A stretch of DNA of 27,074 bases from JBOHPP01 sp050731755 (GCA_050731755.1 JBOHPP010000020.1:1-27074), one strand, 5' to 3'; shown: positions 1 through 9,476, counted from the stretch's first letter. The notes: generated by a model from the sequence alone, not told the origin. Translations and numbers: made by a program.

Positions 1-1080
<1,080 letters not shown>

Positions 1081-1104
1081 CTGTCGCTTCCCTCCTTAGG
1101 ATGG

Positions 1105-1392
1105 TTACTCGAGAATGGCCAGGACGTCCTCCTCCCGGAGGATGAGGTAGTCCTTGTCGTCGATCTTGACCTCGGAGCCGGAGTACTTGCCGAACAGGAT
1201 CCGGTCGCCGGCCTTGACGTCGAGCGGGATCTTCTTGCCGTCCTCGGTCACCTTGCCGTTGCCGACGGCGATGACCTTGGCCTCCTGCGGCTTCTCCTTG
1301 GCCGTGTCCGGAATGATGATGCCTCCCTTGCGAACCTCCTGCTCCTCGACCCGCTCCACGAGGATGCGGTCATGCAACGGACGAATCTTCAT
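1105..1392 (-). CDS. groES: Co-chaperonin GroES (Hsp10)
   Basis: Heptameric lid of the GroEL folding chamber. From the ATG at 1390-1392 the product is 95 residues, the usual family length. It begins MKIRPLHDRILVERVE and contains the GGIIIPDTAKEKPQ mobile loop that contacts GroEL, the KAGDRILFGKYSG segment and the typical DYLILREEDVLAI end. AGGAGG at 1403-1408 lies 10 bases upstream. The frame stays open further upstream: a GTG at 1486-1488, with AGGAG at 1496-1500 only 7 bases away, would add 32 Pro/Gln/Lys/Thr-rich residues (AQEKTKAPKQQPGTPTPK...). The ATG is chosen because it gives the canonical protein, but the longer form cannot be excluded. It is the first gene of the groESL operon and is likely repressed by HrcA through CIRCE. 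Confidence 0.95.
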   Translation of the reverse strand: MKIRPLHDRILVERVEEQEVRKGGIIIPDTAKEKPQEAKVIAVGNGKVTEDGKKIPLDVKAGDRILFGKYSGSEVKIDDKDYLILREEDVLAILE

Positions 1393-1511
1393 AACCCCCT
1401 TGCCTCCTCTGTCGGTGGTGGTCCCTGGCTGCTTGGGTGTGGGAGTCCCCGGCTGTTGCTTGGGCGCCTTCGTCTTCTCTTGAGCCACGCGTGTGCTCCT
1501 ACGGGTATGAA

Positions 1512-1538
1512 TTAGCACTCGGCAAAAGCGAGTGCTAA
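1512..1538. promoter_or_regulatory. CIRCE operator (HrcA binding site)
   Basis: Perfect inverted repeat TTAGCACTC (1512-1520), 9-base spacer, GAGTGCTAA (1530-1538), identical to the CIRCE consensus. In the established system the HrcA repressor binds this site and is kept active by GroEL, so chaperonin transcription rises when GroEL is titrated by unfolded protein. The site begins at the last base of the groES -10 box and covers the expected transcription start, as a repressor site should. No hrcA gene lies in the window. Confidence 0.97.
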
Positions 1539-1566
1539 TATTAGCCTCCGCCGAGGGGGCGATCAA
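1538..1566 (-). promoter_or_regulatory. Sigma-70 promoter of groESL
   Basis: Read on the minus strand, TTGATC (1561-1566) is followed after exactly 17 bases by TAATAT (1538-1543), a good match to the vegetative -35/-10 pair. The predicted start, near 1531, falls inside CIRCE. The leader would be about 140 bases to the groES ATG, or about 43 bases to the alternative GTG. Confidence 0.8.
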
Positions 1567-1589
1567 GCCCAAAATTCAGGGGGGCGAAA

Positions 1590-2549
1590 ATGGCAAAAAG
1601 AATATTGATCTCAAATATTTTGCCAGAGGAGAGCCGGCGGCTGATCCCCCGGGGGGTCGAGGTCGACTATAACCCGGCAGACGAGCCGCTTGCCAAGGCG
1701 GACCTCCTCCGTCGCCTCCGAGGTGCCGACGGCCTGATCTGCCACATCATCAGCGCCATCGACGACGAGGTCCTTGGGGCCTCGCCCACCCTGAAGGTCG
1801 TCTCGAACGTCGCCGTCGGCTACAACAACATCGACGTAGGGGCGGCCCGGCGCCGGGGCATCGTGGTGACGAACACGCCCGACGTCCTCACGGAGACCAC
1901 CGCCGACTTCGCCTGGGCCCTGCTCATGGCCGCCGCCCGCCGTGTGGTCGAGGCCGACCAGTACGCGCGCTCAGGCCAGTGGCGGGCCTGGAAGTGGGAC
2001 CTGCTGTGGGGGGGGGACGTGTATGGGAAGACCCTGGGCATCCTCGGTTTCGGCCGTATCGGCCGGGCGGTGGCGCGCCGGGCCGGGGGCTTCGGCATGC
2101 GCATCCTGTATCACGATGCCCAGCGGCCGGATCCGACTGTCGAGCGCGACTTGCGCGCGACGTACGCCGACCGGGACATGCTGCTTCGGGAATCGGACTT
2201 CGTGACCGTGCACACCCCGCTGCTGCCGGAGACGCGGCACCTCATCGACGAGGCCGCCCTGCGGGCCATGAAGCGGACGGCGATCCTGGTCAACGCGGCC
2301 CGTGGCCCCATCGTCGACGAGGCGGCTTTGGTGCGCGGCCTCAGCGAGGGATGGATCGCGGGGGCGGGGCTCGACGTCTTCGAGGAGGAGCCGAAAATTC
2401 ACCCGGGGCTGCTGCCCCTGAAGAACGTCGTGCTGGCGCCGCACATCGCCAGCGCCTCCCTGGACACGCGCCTAGCCATGGCCGCGCTGGCCGTGCGCAA
2501 TTGCCTGGCCGTCCTGGAGGGCAAGCCAGCCATCACCCCCGTGCCCTGA
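1590..2549 (+). CDS. D-2-hydroxyacid dehydrogenase (glyoxylate/hydroxypyruvate reductase type)
   Basis: NAD(P)H-dependent cytoplasmic oxidoreductase of the D-isomer-specific 2-hydroxyacid dehydrogenase family, 319 residues, typical length. An N-terminal catalytic half ends around VGYNNID (67-73). The Rossmann nucleotide site is GFGRIG at 153-158. The expected catalytic Arg, Glu and His are present as R238 (NAARG), E267 (DVFEEEP) and H285 (APHIASAS). The acidic residue after the glycine loop (YHDAQRP, about 174-180) hints at NAD(H), but the cofactor cannot be settled by eye. The best-fitting substrates are glyoxylate or hydroxypyruvate; related enzymes use other 2-oxoacids, so no symbol is given. 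A purine-rich site (AGGGGGG) precedes the ATG. The gene is divergent from groES and followed after 32 bases by an ABC ATPase with no obvious functional link. Confidence 0.9.
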   Translation: MAKRILISNILPEESRRLIPRGVEVDYNPADEPLAKADLLRRLRGADGLICHIISAIDDEVLGASPTLKVVSNVAVGYNNIDVGAARRRGIVVTNTPDVLTETTADFAWALLMAAARRVVEADQYARSGQWRAWKWDLLWGGDVYGKTLGILGFGRIGRAVARRAGGFGMRILYHDAQRPDPTVERDLRATYADRDMLLRESDFVTVHTPLLPETRHLIDEAALRAMKRTAILVNAARGPIVDEAALVRGLSEGWIAGAGLDVFEEEPKIHPGLLPLKNVVLAPHIASASLDTRLAMAALAVRNCLAVLEGKPAITPVP

Positions 2550-2581
2550 GGGGCGCCGGGCCGTGATAAGAATGGAGGCCA

Positions 2582-3628
2582 GTGGCGCTCCTCACGCTCT
2601 CGCACGTCACCAAGCGCTTTGTCGCTGACCGGCCCCCGGCCGTTGACGGCCTCAGCGTGGCCGTCGAGCGCGGCCAGATCCTGGCCCTCCTTGGGCCTTC
2701 GGGCTGCGGGAAGACGACCACCCTGCGTCTCATCGCCGGCTTCGAGGCCCCTGAGCACGGCCAGATCGTCATCGGCGAGCGGGTGATGGCCGACGCCGCC
2801 CAGGGCGTCGCCGTCCCGCCGGAAGAGCGCGGCGTCGGCGTCGTGTTCCAGGATTACGCGCTCTTCCCTCATCTGACCGTGGAGCAGAACGTCGGCTTCG
2901 GCCTGCACGCGCGGCCTCGCGATGAGCGGCTCCGGCGCGTCCGCAGCGTGCTCGACCTCGTCGGCCTCGCCGAGTTCGCCGATCGCTACCCCCACGAGCT
3001 GTCGGGCGGGCAGCAGCAGCGGGTGGCCGTCGCGCGGGCGCTGGCCCCGGCCCCCACCGTCATGCTGCTCGACGAACCGTTCTCCAACCTGGACGCCGAC
3101 CTCCGCAGCCAGATGCGGGACGAGGTCGAGAAGGTCCTGCGCGGCACCGGCACCACCGCGGTCTTTGTGACCCACGACCAGGAGGAGGCCTTCACGATCG
3201 CCGACGTGGTGGGGGTGTTGAACCAGGGCCGCCTCGAGCAGCTCGGCCCCCCGGAAACGATCTACCATCACCCGGCCACGCCCTTCGTGGCCGAATTCGT
3301 GGGCGCCGCGGACTTCTTGCCCGGCATCGTGACCTCCCAGGGTGTCGTCACCGAGGTCGGCGTCTTCGGCAACGTTGAGGGACGGGAGCCGGGCGAGAAG
3401 GTACAGGTGATGATCCGGCCGGACGACATCACCTTCGTCCCCGCCGAGAACGGCGAAGCGGTCATCCTCCACCGCTACTTCCGGGGCTCGGAGAACCTCT
3501 ACTGCCTGGGGCTGGCCTCCGGCCATCGGGTGCACTCGTCGCAGCCCTCGGCCGCCGCCTTCCCTCCGGGGATGCGCGTGCGCCCCGAGGCGCACGTGCT
3601 CCACGTGGTGACCTTCCCGGCGGAGTAG
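2582..3628 (+). CDS. ABC transporter ATP-binding protein, Fe3+/polyamine/thiamine importer type
   Basis: ATPase subunit of a binding-protein-dependent importer, 348 residues. All nucleotide-site motifs are intact: Walker A GPSGCGKTT (38-46), Q-loop Q90 in VVFQDYALFPHLT, signature LSGGQQQR (140-147), Walker B VMLLDEP (160-166), D-loop SNLD (168-171) and H-loop H198. A C-terminal TOBE-like domain (about 240-348) places it with the FbpC/PotA/CysA group. The chosen start is GTG at 2582; GGAGG lies only 3 bases before it, which is close, but the ATG at 2573 is out of frame. No permease or solute-binding protein lies in the window, so the subunit is an orphan here and its substrate is unknown. It converges on mrfB with a 4-base gap. 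Confidence 0.92.
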   Translation: MALLTLSHVTKRFVADRPPAVDGLSVAVERGQILALLGPSGCGKTTTLRLIAGFEAPEHGQIVIGERVMADAAQGVAVPPEERGVGVVFQDYALFPHLTVEQNVGFGLHARPRDERLRRVRSVLDLVGLAEFADRYPHELSGGQQQRVAVARALAPAPTVMLLDEPFSNLDADLRSQMRDEVEKVLRGTGTTAVFVTHDQEEAFTIADVVGVLNQGRLEQLGPPETIYHHPATPFVAEFVGAADFLPGIVTSQGVVTEVGVFGNVEGREPGEKVQVMIRPDDITFVPAENGEAVILHRYFRGSENLYCLGLASGHRVHSSQPSAAAFPPGMRVRPEAHVLHVVTFPAE

Positions 3629-3632
3629 TGGC

Positions 3633-4931
3633 TCAGACGGTCCGGTAGGCCTCGCTGCGTCCGGCTTGCAGCCGCCGCTCGAGACGGGCGTGGCGGTACC
3701 GCAGCGCCTGCAGCACCGTGGGCATGGCTGCGGCCGCGGCGGCGAGTTCCAGCGCTTCCCTCACGACCGCGCGCGCGGTGGCCAAGTCGCGACGGCGATG
3801 CTCGTGATACTTGGCGAGCTCCTCCCACGGGCGGAGGTCGAAGACCGCCGTCCCCGCCGCCGCCTGCCACAACTCACACGCGGCGTCCCAGTGCGCCTTG
3901 CGCTTCTCCCAGAGCGCGAGCCGCAAACGGGCGCGGTGGGCATCGAGCCCATCGAGCCCCGCGCCCAGGGCCTCGCGGTAGCAGGCGGCGCTCCGATCGG
4001 GGTCGACACGTTCCCACAGCCGCCCCAGGCCTGCCAGCTCTGCCGGCAGCAGCGCCGCGAGGGGCCCGTCGAGGGCGCGGGTGAACCAACCGAGCAGGGC
4101 GGCCAGCGAGAGCACATCTGCCCGGTTGTGGCTGAAGACCCGGGCCAGCGGCGCGGCGCGCCGGTGGCGGAGGTAGTCGAAGTACAGGGCGGGAATGAGC
4201 GCGCCCGGCACGTCCTCGTCCCGGATGAGGCCGAGCACCTCGCGCTCGAGGGTCCCCAGGCGGCAGTCCTCGAACCGGGACGCCCAGACGCGACGGGCCG
4301 GGTGCAGGAGATCGACGTGGCCAAGCGTGCCCGGCCACCGGCGCCGGGCCAGGACGAAGCGCGTCTCGAGCAACGGCAGGTCGAACCCGGTGCCGTTGAA
4401 GGTGACGAGGCCACTGGCCCCGGTCAGCAGTGGCTCCAGGGCCGCCAGCAGCGCCGGCTCCTCGTCGAAATCGCGCATGAAGTGCTGGATCACCACGAAA
4501 CGGTCGGCCTCCGCGTACCCGACGCCGACCAGGAACGCGTAGGTCCCGGTCCCGCCCGCCAGGCCCGTGGTCTCGGTGTCGAGGAAGACAAGCCCCCGCG
4601 TCTCGGGGGCCGCCAGCGGGGCCCGGGCGATGAGGCCCAGCGCCGCGGGGGAGACGTCCTGCGCGTGGGCCAAGGCGAGTCGTCCATGCTGGTGGCTGAG
4701 CGGGTACTCGCGACGGACGACCACCAGGGGGCCGTCAGCCGTCTCCACCAGCTCACCGCCGACGATCTTCTCCACCGGCTCGGGCGCCGGCCGGGGCGGC
4801 CGGGCCTGCTCGATCCGCCGGACGATCCGTCGCAGTTCCTCCAGCGTCCCGCTGCGGGAATCGTCGGCACGCCGGGTGGCGACCGCCCCGAAGTCCGCGG
4901 CGCGGCCGGGAGGGTCAGCGGGTGAGAGCAC
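3633..4931 (-). CDS. mrfB: MrfB/YprB-like DEDD exonuclease with RNase H-like fold
   Basis: Predicted metal-dependent 3'-5' exonuclease, 432 residues. A variable, Pro/Arg-rich N-terminal stretch (1-55) precedes a DEDD-type RNase H-like core: FLDTETTGL gives D118 and E120, NGTGFDLPLLE gives D184, and SHNRADVLSL gives H268 and D272. The C-terminal 150 residues are Ala/Leu/Arg-rich helices resembling TPR or helical repeats. In Bacillus subtilis the mrfA-mrfB (yprA-yprB) pair repairs mitomycin C damage independently of UvrABC. The same pairing here supports the call, though the lesion specificity is inferred. The GTG start at 4929-4931 overlaps the end of mrfA by 17 bases, so the two are probably translationally coupled. 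The gene ends 4 bases from the convergent ABC ATPase. Confidence 0.88.
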   Translation of the reverse strand: MLSPADPPGRAADFGAVATRRADDSRSGTLEELRRIVRRIEQARPPRPAPEPVEKIVGGELVETADGPLVVVRREYPLSHQHGRLALAHAQDVSPAALGLIARAPLAAPETRGLVFLDTETTGLAGGTGTYAFLVGVGYAEADRFVVIQHFMRDFDEEPALLAALEPLLTGASGLVTFNGTGFDLPLLETRFVLARRRWPGTLGHVDLLHPARRVWASRFEDCRLGTLEREVLGLIRDEDVPGALIPALYFDYLRHRRAAPLARVFSHNRADVLSLAALLGWFTRALDGPLAALLPAELAGLGRLWERVDPDRSAACYREALGAGLDGLDAHRARLRLALWEKRKAHWDAACELWQAAAGTAVFDLRPWEELAKYHEHRRRDLATARAVVREALELAAAAAAMPTVLQALRYRHARLERRLQAGRSEAYRTV

Positions 4932-7278
4932 GCAGGAGTGCCGCCGCCGTCGCCTTGGCCCGGCGGCCCACCTCGTTCACCGGGCCCACGCAGGACGGGC
5001 AGCCCCAGCGGCACGGGCACGCCTGGAGCGTCTCGAGCCCGCGCTGCAGGAGCAGCGGGAGGACATCGAACACGCGCTCGGCGAGCCCAATCCCGCCGGC
5101 GTGGGCGTCGTAGAGGTAGATGGTCGGGTTGAACCGCTCCGCGCTCATGAGCCGCCGCTTGGCGCTCTCTCGGGTGGCCACCGCGCCGGTCTCGGCCGGC
5201 GTCGTGTCCCCCAGCCAGGAGCCGAGGTCGCGGATGTCGCAGAGCAGGAAGATGGGCGCCAGGTGGTGGAGGAGGTAGGTGACGGCCCGCAGCCCGTCGA
5301 TGAGCTCTTCGCGCGAGGGACTGACCCGGCCGAGCACCGCCTCGGGGACGGTGATCCAGGCGGCCGTCGTCTGCATCTCCTGCTGGGGCAACTCCACCTC
5401 GCCGGACCCGACGTTCTCCAGCGTGCCCAGCTTGATCTTCTTGAACCCCACCACCTTCTCGGCGACCAGCACCTCACCCTGCTCGACCAGGGATCCGGAT
5501 TGCTCGCGATCGCCGAGACGCCGGAGAATCCAGACGCCCTTGGCGCTGATGGCGTCGGTGAAGTAGTCGACGCTCACGCGCTTGACGTAGGCGACCTTCT
5601 CCTCGTCCTCCCGGTAGCGCAGCTCCTGCACCTCGTAGGGCTCGCTCTCCACCATATAGATCGCCTTGGGATAGATGGTGGCGAAGGCGCTGCCCCAGTC
5701 CACCTCGGCGATGATCTGCCGCCGCTTGGTCTGCTTCTCGTCGCGGGCGGTGGTGTCAATGACGACGAAGTTGTCGCTGGTCACCGTGCGGAGTGAGATG
5801 TGGTCGGCCGGGTAGGTCTCGGAGGCCCAGTGCCAGCGACTGCCCGCCTGGTGGAGCAGGCCCTCGTCCTCGAGGGCGGCCAGGAAGCGCCGGACGTCGA
5901 GGTCACCAAACCGCTCGACGTCCTCGCTGGCGGCGCCCGGCCCGAAGGGCAGCTCGAAGACAGCGCACTTGAGGTGGTTCGCCAGGATGAAGGGATTGTC
6001 GGGGTTGATCCGCGCGTGCTCGGGCGGGGTGCCGAAGAGGTAGTCAGGATGCGTGACCATGAACTGGTCCAGCGGCGCACTGGTGGCCACGAAGAGCGCG
6101 GCGGACTGCCCGGCGCGGCGGCCGGCGCGCCCGGCCTGCTGCCAGAGGGAGGCGATCGTCCCCGGATAGCCCGCCAGCACGGCGACGTCCAAGTGGCCGA
6201 TGTCCACGCCCAGCTCGAGCGCGTTCGTGGAAACCACGCCGAGCACCTCGCCCGACCGCAGGCCCTGCTCCACGGCCCGCCGGCGGGTGGGCAGGTAGCC
6301 GCCGCGGTAGCCGCGGACGATGCCCGCGTCGCCGGTCTTGTCAGCCACGCCCTGCTTGATCGTCGACAACAGGACTTCGGTCGCCAGCCGGCTCTGGGCG
6401 AACACGATGGTCGGGACCCGCGCCTGGAGAAACCGCAGGGCCAGCCGGGCCGTCTCCGAGAGGTATGGCGCGCGGATCCCCAGCTCGGGGTTCACGACCG
6501 GAGGGTTGTAGCAGAGGACGAGCTTGTCCCCGGTCGGCGCCCCGCTCTCGGCCACCTCCTCCACGCTCTCTCCGGTGATCCGCTCGGCCAACTCCCGCGG
6601 GTTGGCGATGGTCGCCGAGGCCATGATGAACTGGGGCGCCGAGCCGTAGTGCCGGCACAGGCGGCGGAGCCGGCGGATGACGTTGGCCACGTGGCTGCCA
6701 AAGACACCGCGGTACGCGTGCAGCTCGTCGACGATCACGTACCGGAGGTTCTGGAACAGGACGGCCCACTTGGTGTGGTGGGGCAGGATCCCGGAATGGA
6801 GCATGTCGGGGTTCGTGAGGACCACGTTGGCGCGCGCACGAACCGCTCGTCTGGCATCCTGAGGCGTGTCGCCGTCGTAGGTGAACATCCGCAGCTCGGG
6901 CAGGCTGCGGGCCAGCCCCTCCAGCTCGGCCAGCTGGTCCTGGGCCAGGGCCTTGGTCGGGAACAGGTAGAGCGCGCGCGCGTCGGGCTGAGCCAGCAGC
7001 GCCTGGAGCACCGGGAGGTTGTAGCAGAGCGTCTTGCCCGAGGCCGGCGGCGTGACGACGACGACGTGGTGCCCCTTCTCGATGAACGACCACGCGTGCG
7101 CCTGATGGGAATAGAGCTCCTTGATGCCGCGGGCCCGGAGGGCCTCGGCGAGCCGCGGATCCAGCGACGTCGGGAACGGAGCGAGCACCGGGGGGCGCGC
7201 GGGAAACTGACGAAGCGTCGTGATGCACGGCCCGGTCGACGGCGACGTCAAGAGATCGTCGAGGATCTCGCCGAGCAT
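4915..7278 (-). CDS. mrfA: MrfA/YprA-like superfamily 2 DEXH helicase with C-terminal zinc site
   Basis: ATP-dependent DNA helicase, 787 residues, close to the family's usual 750-800. Helicase motifs in order are a Q-motif-like YSHQAHAW (56-63), Walker A PPASGKT (77-83), TNPDML (155-160), DELH (184-187), SAT (221-223), then in domain 2 STNALELGVDIG and QQAGRAGRR, the latter being the arginine-finger motif VI. The C-terminal DUF1998-type module ends in C754-x-C756-x3-C760-x2-C763, the four-cysteine zinc site reported for Bacillus MrfA. The established role of that protein is removal of mitomycin adducts together with MrfB. Hrq1-type eukaryotic helicases share this architecture. The ATG at 7276-7278 has only a weak GAGG upstream. 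It heads the mrfAB operon and is divergent from the VanZ gene. Confidence 0.92.
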   Translation of the reverse strand: MLGEILDDLLTSPSTGPCITTLRQFPARPPVLAPFPTSLDPRLAEALRARGIKELYSHQAHAWSFIEKGHHVVVVTPPASGKTLCYNLPVLQALLAQPDARALYLFPTKALAQDQLAELEGLARSLPELRMFTYDGDTPQDARRAVRARANVVLTNPDMLHSGILPHHTKWAVLFQNLRYVIVDELHAYRGVFGSHVANVIRRLRRLCRHYGSAPQFIMASATIANPRELAERITGESVEEVAESGAPTGDKLVLCYNPPVVNPELGIRAPYLSETARLALRFLQARVPTIVFAQSRLATEVLLSTIKQGVADKTGDAGIVRGYRGGYLPTRRRAVEQGLRSGEVLGVVSTNALELGVDIGHLDVAVLAGYPGTIASLWQQAGRAGRRAGQSAALFVATSAPLDQFMVTHPDYLFGTPPEHARINPDNPFILANHLKCAVFELPFGPGAASEDVERFGDLDVRRFLAALEDEGLLHQAGSRWHWASETYPADHISLRTVTSDNFVVIDTTARDEKQTKRRQIIAEVDWGSAFATIYPKAIYMVESEPYEVQELRYREDEEKVAYVKRVSVDYFTDAISAKGVWILRRLGDREQSGSLVEQGEVLVAEKVVGFKKIKLGTLENVGSGEVELPQQEMQTTAAWITVPEAVLGRVSPSREELIDGLRAVTYLLHHLAPIFLLCDIRDLGSWLGDTTPAETGAVATRESAKRRLMSAERFNPTIYLYDAHAGGIGLAERVFDVLPLLLQRGLETLQACPCRWGCPSCVGPVNEVGRRAKATAAALLRALTR

Positions 7279-7286
7279 CGCGCCTC

Positions 7287-7295
7287 ACTCTATCA
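7287..7295 (-). promoter_or_regulatory. Possible extended -10 promoter of mrfAB
   Basis: On the minus strand TGATAGAGT matches the extended -10 form TGnTAnnnT. The box ends 8 bases before the mrfA ATG, so the transcript would have almost no leader. No convincing -35 box is seen. The rest of the 119-base mrfA-VanZ spacer (7279-7397) holds only G+C-rich sequence with no clear element. Confidence 0.4.
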
Positions 7296-7397
7296 CGCTC
7301 GCCCCGCCGGGCAGAACACGCCCGGCACGTCTCCGGCCGGGATCGGCCCCGGGGGTACACTCAGACGCGCGCGTTCGCCAGGAGGTGGTGACCGACG

Positions 7398-8000
7398 GTG
7401 CGGGACCCCGCGCTGAGACCGCTGCGCCCGACCTATTGGCTGCCCCCGCTGCTGTGGATGGCGGTGATCCTCGCGCTGTCGACCGACGCCGCGAGCAGCG
7501 CCCACACGTCCCGGGTCCTGGTGCCGCTCCTGCGCTGGGCCATGCCCGGGGCCAGCCCGCTCCAGATCGAGGCGCTGCACGACCTGGCGCGCAAGATGGC
7601 CCACCTTACCGAGTACGCCATCCTGGCCACGCTGTGGTTCTGGGCTCTCGTCCGCGGCGCCGGCTGGTCCGTCCGTCGGGCGGTGGCCGGCGGCCTCGGC
7701 ATCTGCCTGATCTGGGCGGCCGCCGACGAGTTCCACCAGACGTTCGTCCTGAGCCGGACGGGCAGCCTCGGCGATATCGTGATCGACCTCGCCGGCGCCG
7801 GGGGTGCGTTGGCCGTGGCGCGGTGGGGCTGGCGCACCGCCGACGCCTTGACCACGGCCCTGCTGTGGGCCGCCGCCGTCGGCGGGACGCTCGTCATCGC
7901 CGTGAACCTGAGCGCCGACGTTCCGTCGGGCGTCCTCTGGCTCACCGTGCCGGCCGCGATCCTGCTCCTGCTCGTCCGTTGGCGGCGCCGGCCGCCCTGA
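7398..8000 (+). CDS. VanZ family membrane protein
   Basis: Small integral membrane protein of 200 residues. Hydrophobic segments lie at about 13-28, 70-86, 97-110, 126-142, 152-170 and 177-194. The VanZ signature is clear: RKMAHLTEYA (65-74) with H69 and E72, then DEFHQTF (110-116), R120 and SLGDIVIDLAGA (123-134) with D126 and D130. Conserved charged residues facing the membrane suggest an enzymatic or binding role, but the family's reaction is not established. VanZ of enterococci gives low-level teicoplanin resistance; that does not follow here, since no van genes are present. The GTG start has AGGAGG (7380-7385) 12 bases upstream. The gene stands alone between divergent mrfA and convergent rlmD. 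Confidence 0.87.
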   Translation: MRDPALRPLRPTYWLPPLLWMAVILALSTDAASSAHTSRVLVPLLRWAMPGASPLQIEALHDLARKMAHLTEYAILATLWFWALVRGAGWSVRRAVAGGLGICLIWAAADEFHQTFVLSRTGSLGDIVIDLAGAGGALAVARWGWRTADALTTALLWAAAVGGTLVIAVNLSADVPSGVLWLTVPAAILLLLVRWRRRPP

Positions 8001-8027
8001 CGGTTCCTTCCTCGGCGCTCACGACGC

Positions 8028-9392
8028 TCAGGCCCGCCGGAGCCGGGCCACCGCCTCGATATGCGGCGTTTGCGGGAACATGTCGACGGGCTGCACCCAC
8101 TCCAGCCGATAGCCCCGGCCCAGGAGCTCGCCCACGTCGCGGGCCAGCGTCGCTGGATTGCAGGACACGTAGACGAGTCGCGCCGGGGCCAGGGCCAGGA
8201 GCGCTCCCAGCGCTTTGGGATGAAACCCGGCGCGCGGCGGGTCGGCCACAGCGACTTCGGCCCGCACGCCCGTTTGCACCAGCGCCGGCAGGACGTGGCG
8301 TACTTCTCCGGTCAGGAAGGTGCAGTTCTCGATCCCGTTCGCCCGGGCATTGCGAACCGCGTCGGCCACGGCGGCCGCCGACAGCTCGATGCCGTACACG
8401 CGGCGGCAGCGCCCGGCCAGGAGGAGGCTGATGGCTCCTGTCCCCGAGTAGAGGTCGACGACCGTCTCGGCCCCGGTGAGCGCCGCGGCTTCGCCAACGA
8501 GCCCGAACAGGCGCTCCGCCTGGAGCGTGTTCGTCTGAAAGAACGAGTTGGCCGAAATCTGGAACCCGACGTCGCCCAGCTGCTCGGTGATGTGGTCCCG
8601 CCCGAGGAGCAGGTGCTCCTCGGTCCCCACCGCCACCGCCGCCTTCTTGGCGTTGACGTTGAGCACCACGCTGCTCACCGCGGGCACGCGGGCCCGGAGG
8701 GCCTGGGCCACGGGTCCCAGGGGCTCCATGTCGGGGGCGGCGGCGACGATGTTGACCATGGCGTCGCCGGTGCATCGGCCCTCGCGCAGGGTGACGAAGC
8801 GCAGCAGTCCCTGCTCGCGCTCGGGGTCCCAGACGCCGAGGCGGCGCTCTCGAGCCTGACGCCGCATCTCGTCCAGCAGCGCGTTCATCGTGTCGGACTG
8901 GAGCAGGCACCGCTCGATGTCCAGCACCACGTCGTAGCGATCGGCCTCGTGCAAGCCGATGATTGGATCGCCGCCGGCGCCCACGACGGTAAACTCCATC
9001 TTGTTACGATAGCCGTAGGGCGCTGGCGCGGGCAGGATCGGCCGCAGCTCGAACGAGCCGGCGGCGCCGAGCCGGGCCAGGCACTCGCGCACCTGACGTT
9101 CCTTGAACGCGAGCTGGGCCGAGTAGTCGATATGCTGCAACCGGCAGCCCCCGCAGCGGCCGAAGTACGGGCAGGGGGCCTGCACGCGGTGGGGCGAGGG
9201 CGTGTCGACCGCCTCGACCACACCGCGACCGTAGCGGGCGCGGGTTTCGGTGACGCGCACGCGGAGCCGGTCGCCAGGAACGCCCCCGCGCACGAACATG
9301 ACGTAGCCGTCGACGCGTCCCACGGCTTCGCCGCCGAAGGCGAGATCGTCGATCGCGAGCTCGATGACGTCGCCGCGACGCGGTTTTGCCAT
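8028..9392 (-). CDS. rlmD: 23S rRNA (uracil-5-)-methyltransferase, RlmD/RumA family
   Basis: SAM-dependent RNA methyltransferase of 454 residues making 5-methyluridine in 23S rRNA. In order: an N-terminal TRAM domain (1-60), an iron-sulphur site with C74, C80, C83 (CPYFGRCGGC) and C162 (ERCLL), a central RNA-binding part, the SAM motif VVDLYSGTGAISLLL, then DPPRAGF, the catalytic nucleophile C411 (VSCNPATLARD) and the general base E446 (PHIEAVARL). RlmC, RlmD and bifunctional RlmCD share this layout, so the exact target uridine is not fixed. An in-frame ATG at 9431 lies inside the -35 box of the promoter at 9403-9431 and cannot be the start on that transcript; the ATG at 9390-9392 is used instead. 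It has no Shine-Dalgarno sequence and may be translated from a nearly leaderless mRNA. Confidence 0.93.
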   Translation of the reverse strand: MAKPRRGDVIELAIDDLAFGGEAVGRVDGYVMFVRGGVPGDRLRVRVTETRARYGRGVVEAVDTPSPHRVQAPCPYFGRCGGCRLQHIDYSAQLAFKERQVRECLARLGAAGSFELRPILPAPAPYGYRNKMEFTVVGAGGDPIIGLHEADRYDVVLDIERCLLQSDTMNALLDEMRRQARERRLGVWDPEREQGLLRFVTLREGRCTGDAMVNIVAAAPDMEPLGPVAQALRARVPAVSSVVLNVNAKKAAVAVGTEEHLLLGRDHITEQLGDVGFQISANSFFQTNTLQAERLFGLVGEAAALTGAETVVDLYSGTGAISLLLAGRCRRVYGIELSAAAVADAVRNARANGIENCTFLTGEVRHVLPALVQTGVRAEVAVADPPRAGFHPKALGALLALAPARLVYVSCNPATLARDVGELLGRGYRLEWVQPVDMFPQTPHIEAVARLRRA

Positions 9393-9402
9393 GCCCGAGG
9401 CC

Positions 9403-9431
9403 ACTATAAAGGTCGGCCGGAGGGTCGTCAA
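9403..9431 (-). promoter_or_regulatory. Sigma-70 promoter of rlmD
   Basis: On the minus strand TTGACG (9426-9431), exactly 17 bases, then TATAGT (9403-9408). This is one of the two best vegetative promoters in the window. The predicted start is 3-5 bases before the rlmD ATG, implying a leaderless or nearly leaderless message. Confidence 0.75.
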
Positions 9432-9476
9432 CGCGACGACGCTGCGATCTGCTGGCCCCGGCGCGTGGGGCGGGGG

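Noticed and set aside
3629..3632. Terminator between the convergent ABC ATPase and mrfB
   Set aside because: The gap is 4 bases and no stem followed by a T run is seen on either strand.
7398..8000. Glycopeptide resistance gene (vanZ)
   Set aside because: Only the general VanZ fold is shown; no vanHAX or sensor genes are present, so a resistance role is not supported.
9393..9431. Longer rlmD start at 9431
   Set aside because: That ATG lies within the -35 box of the best promoter for the gene, and the 13 added residues precede a normal TRAM-domain start.
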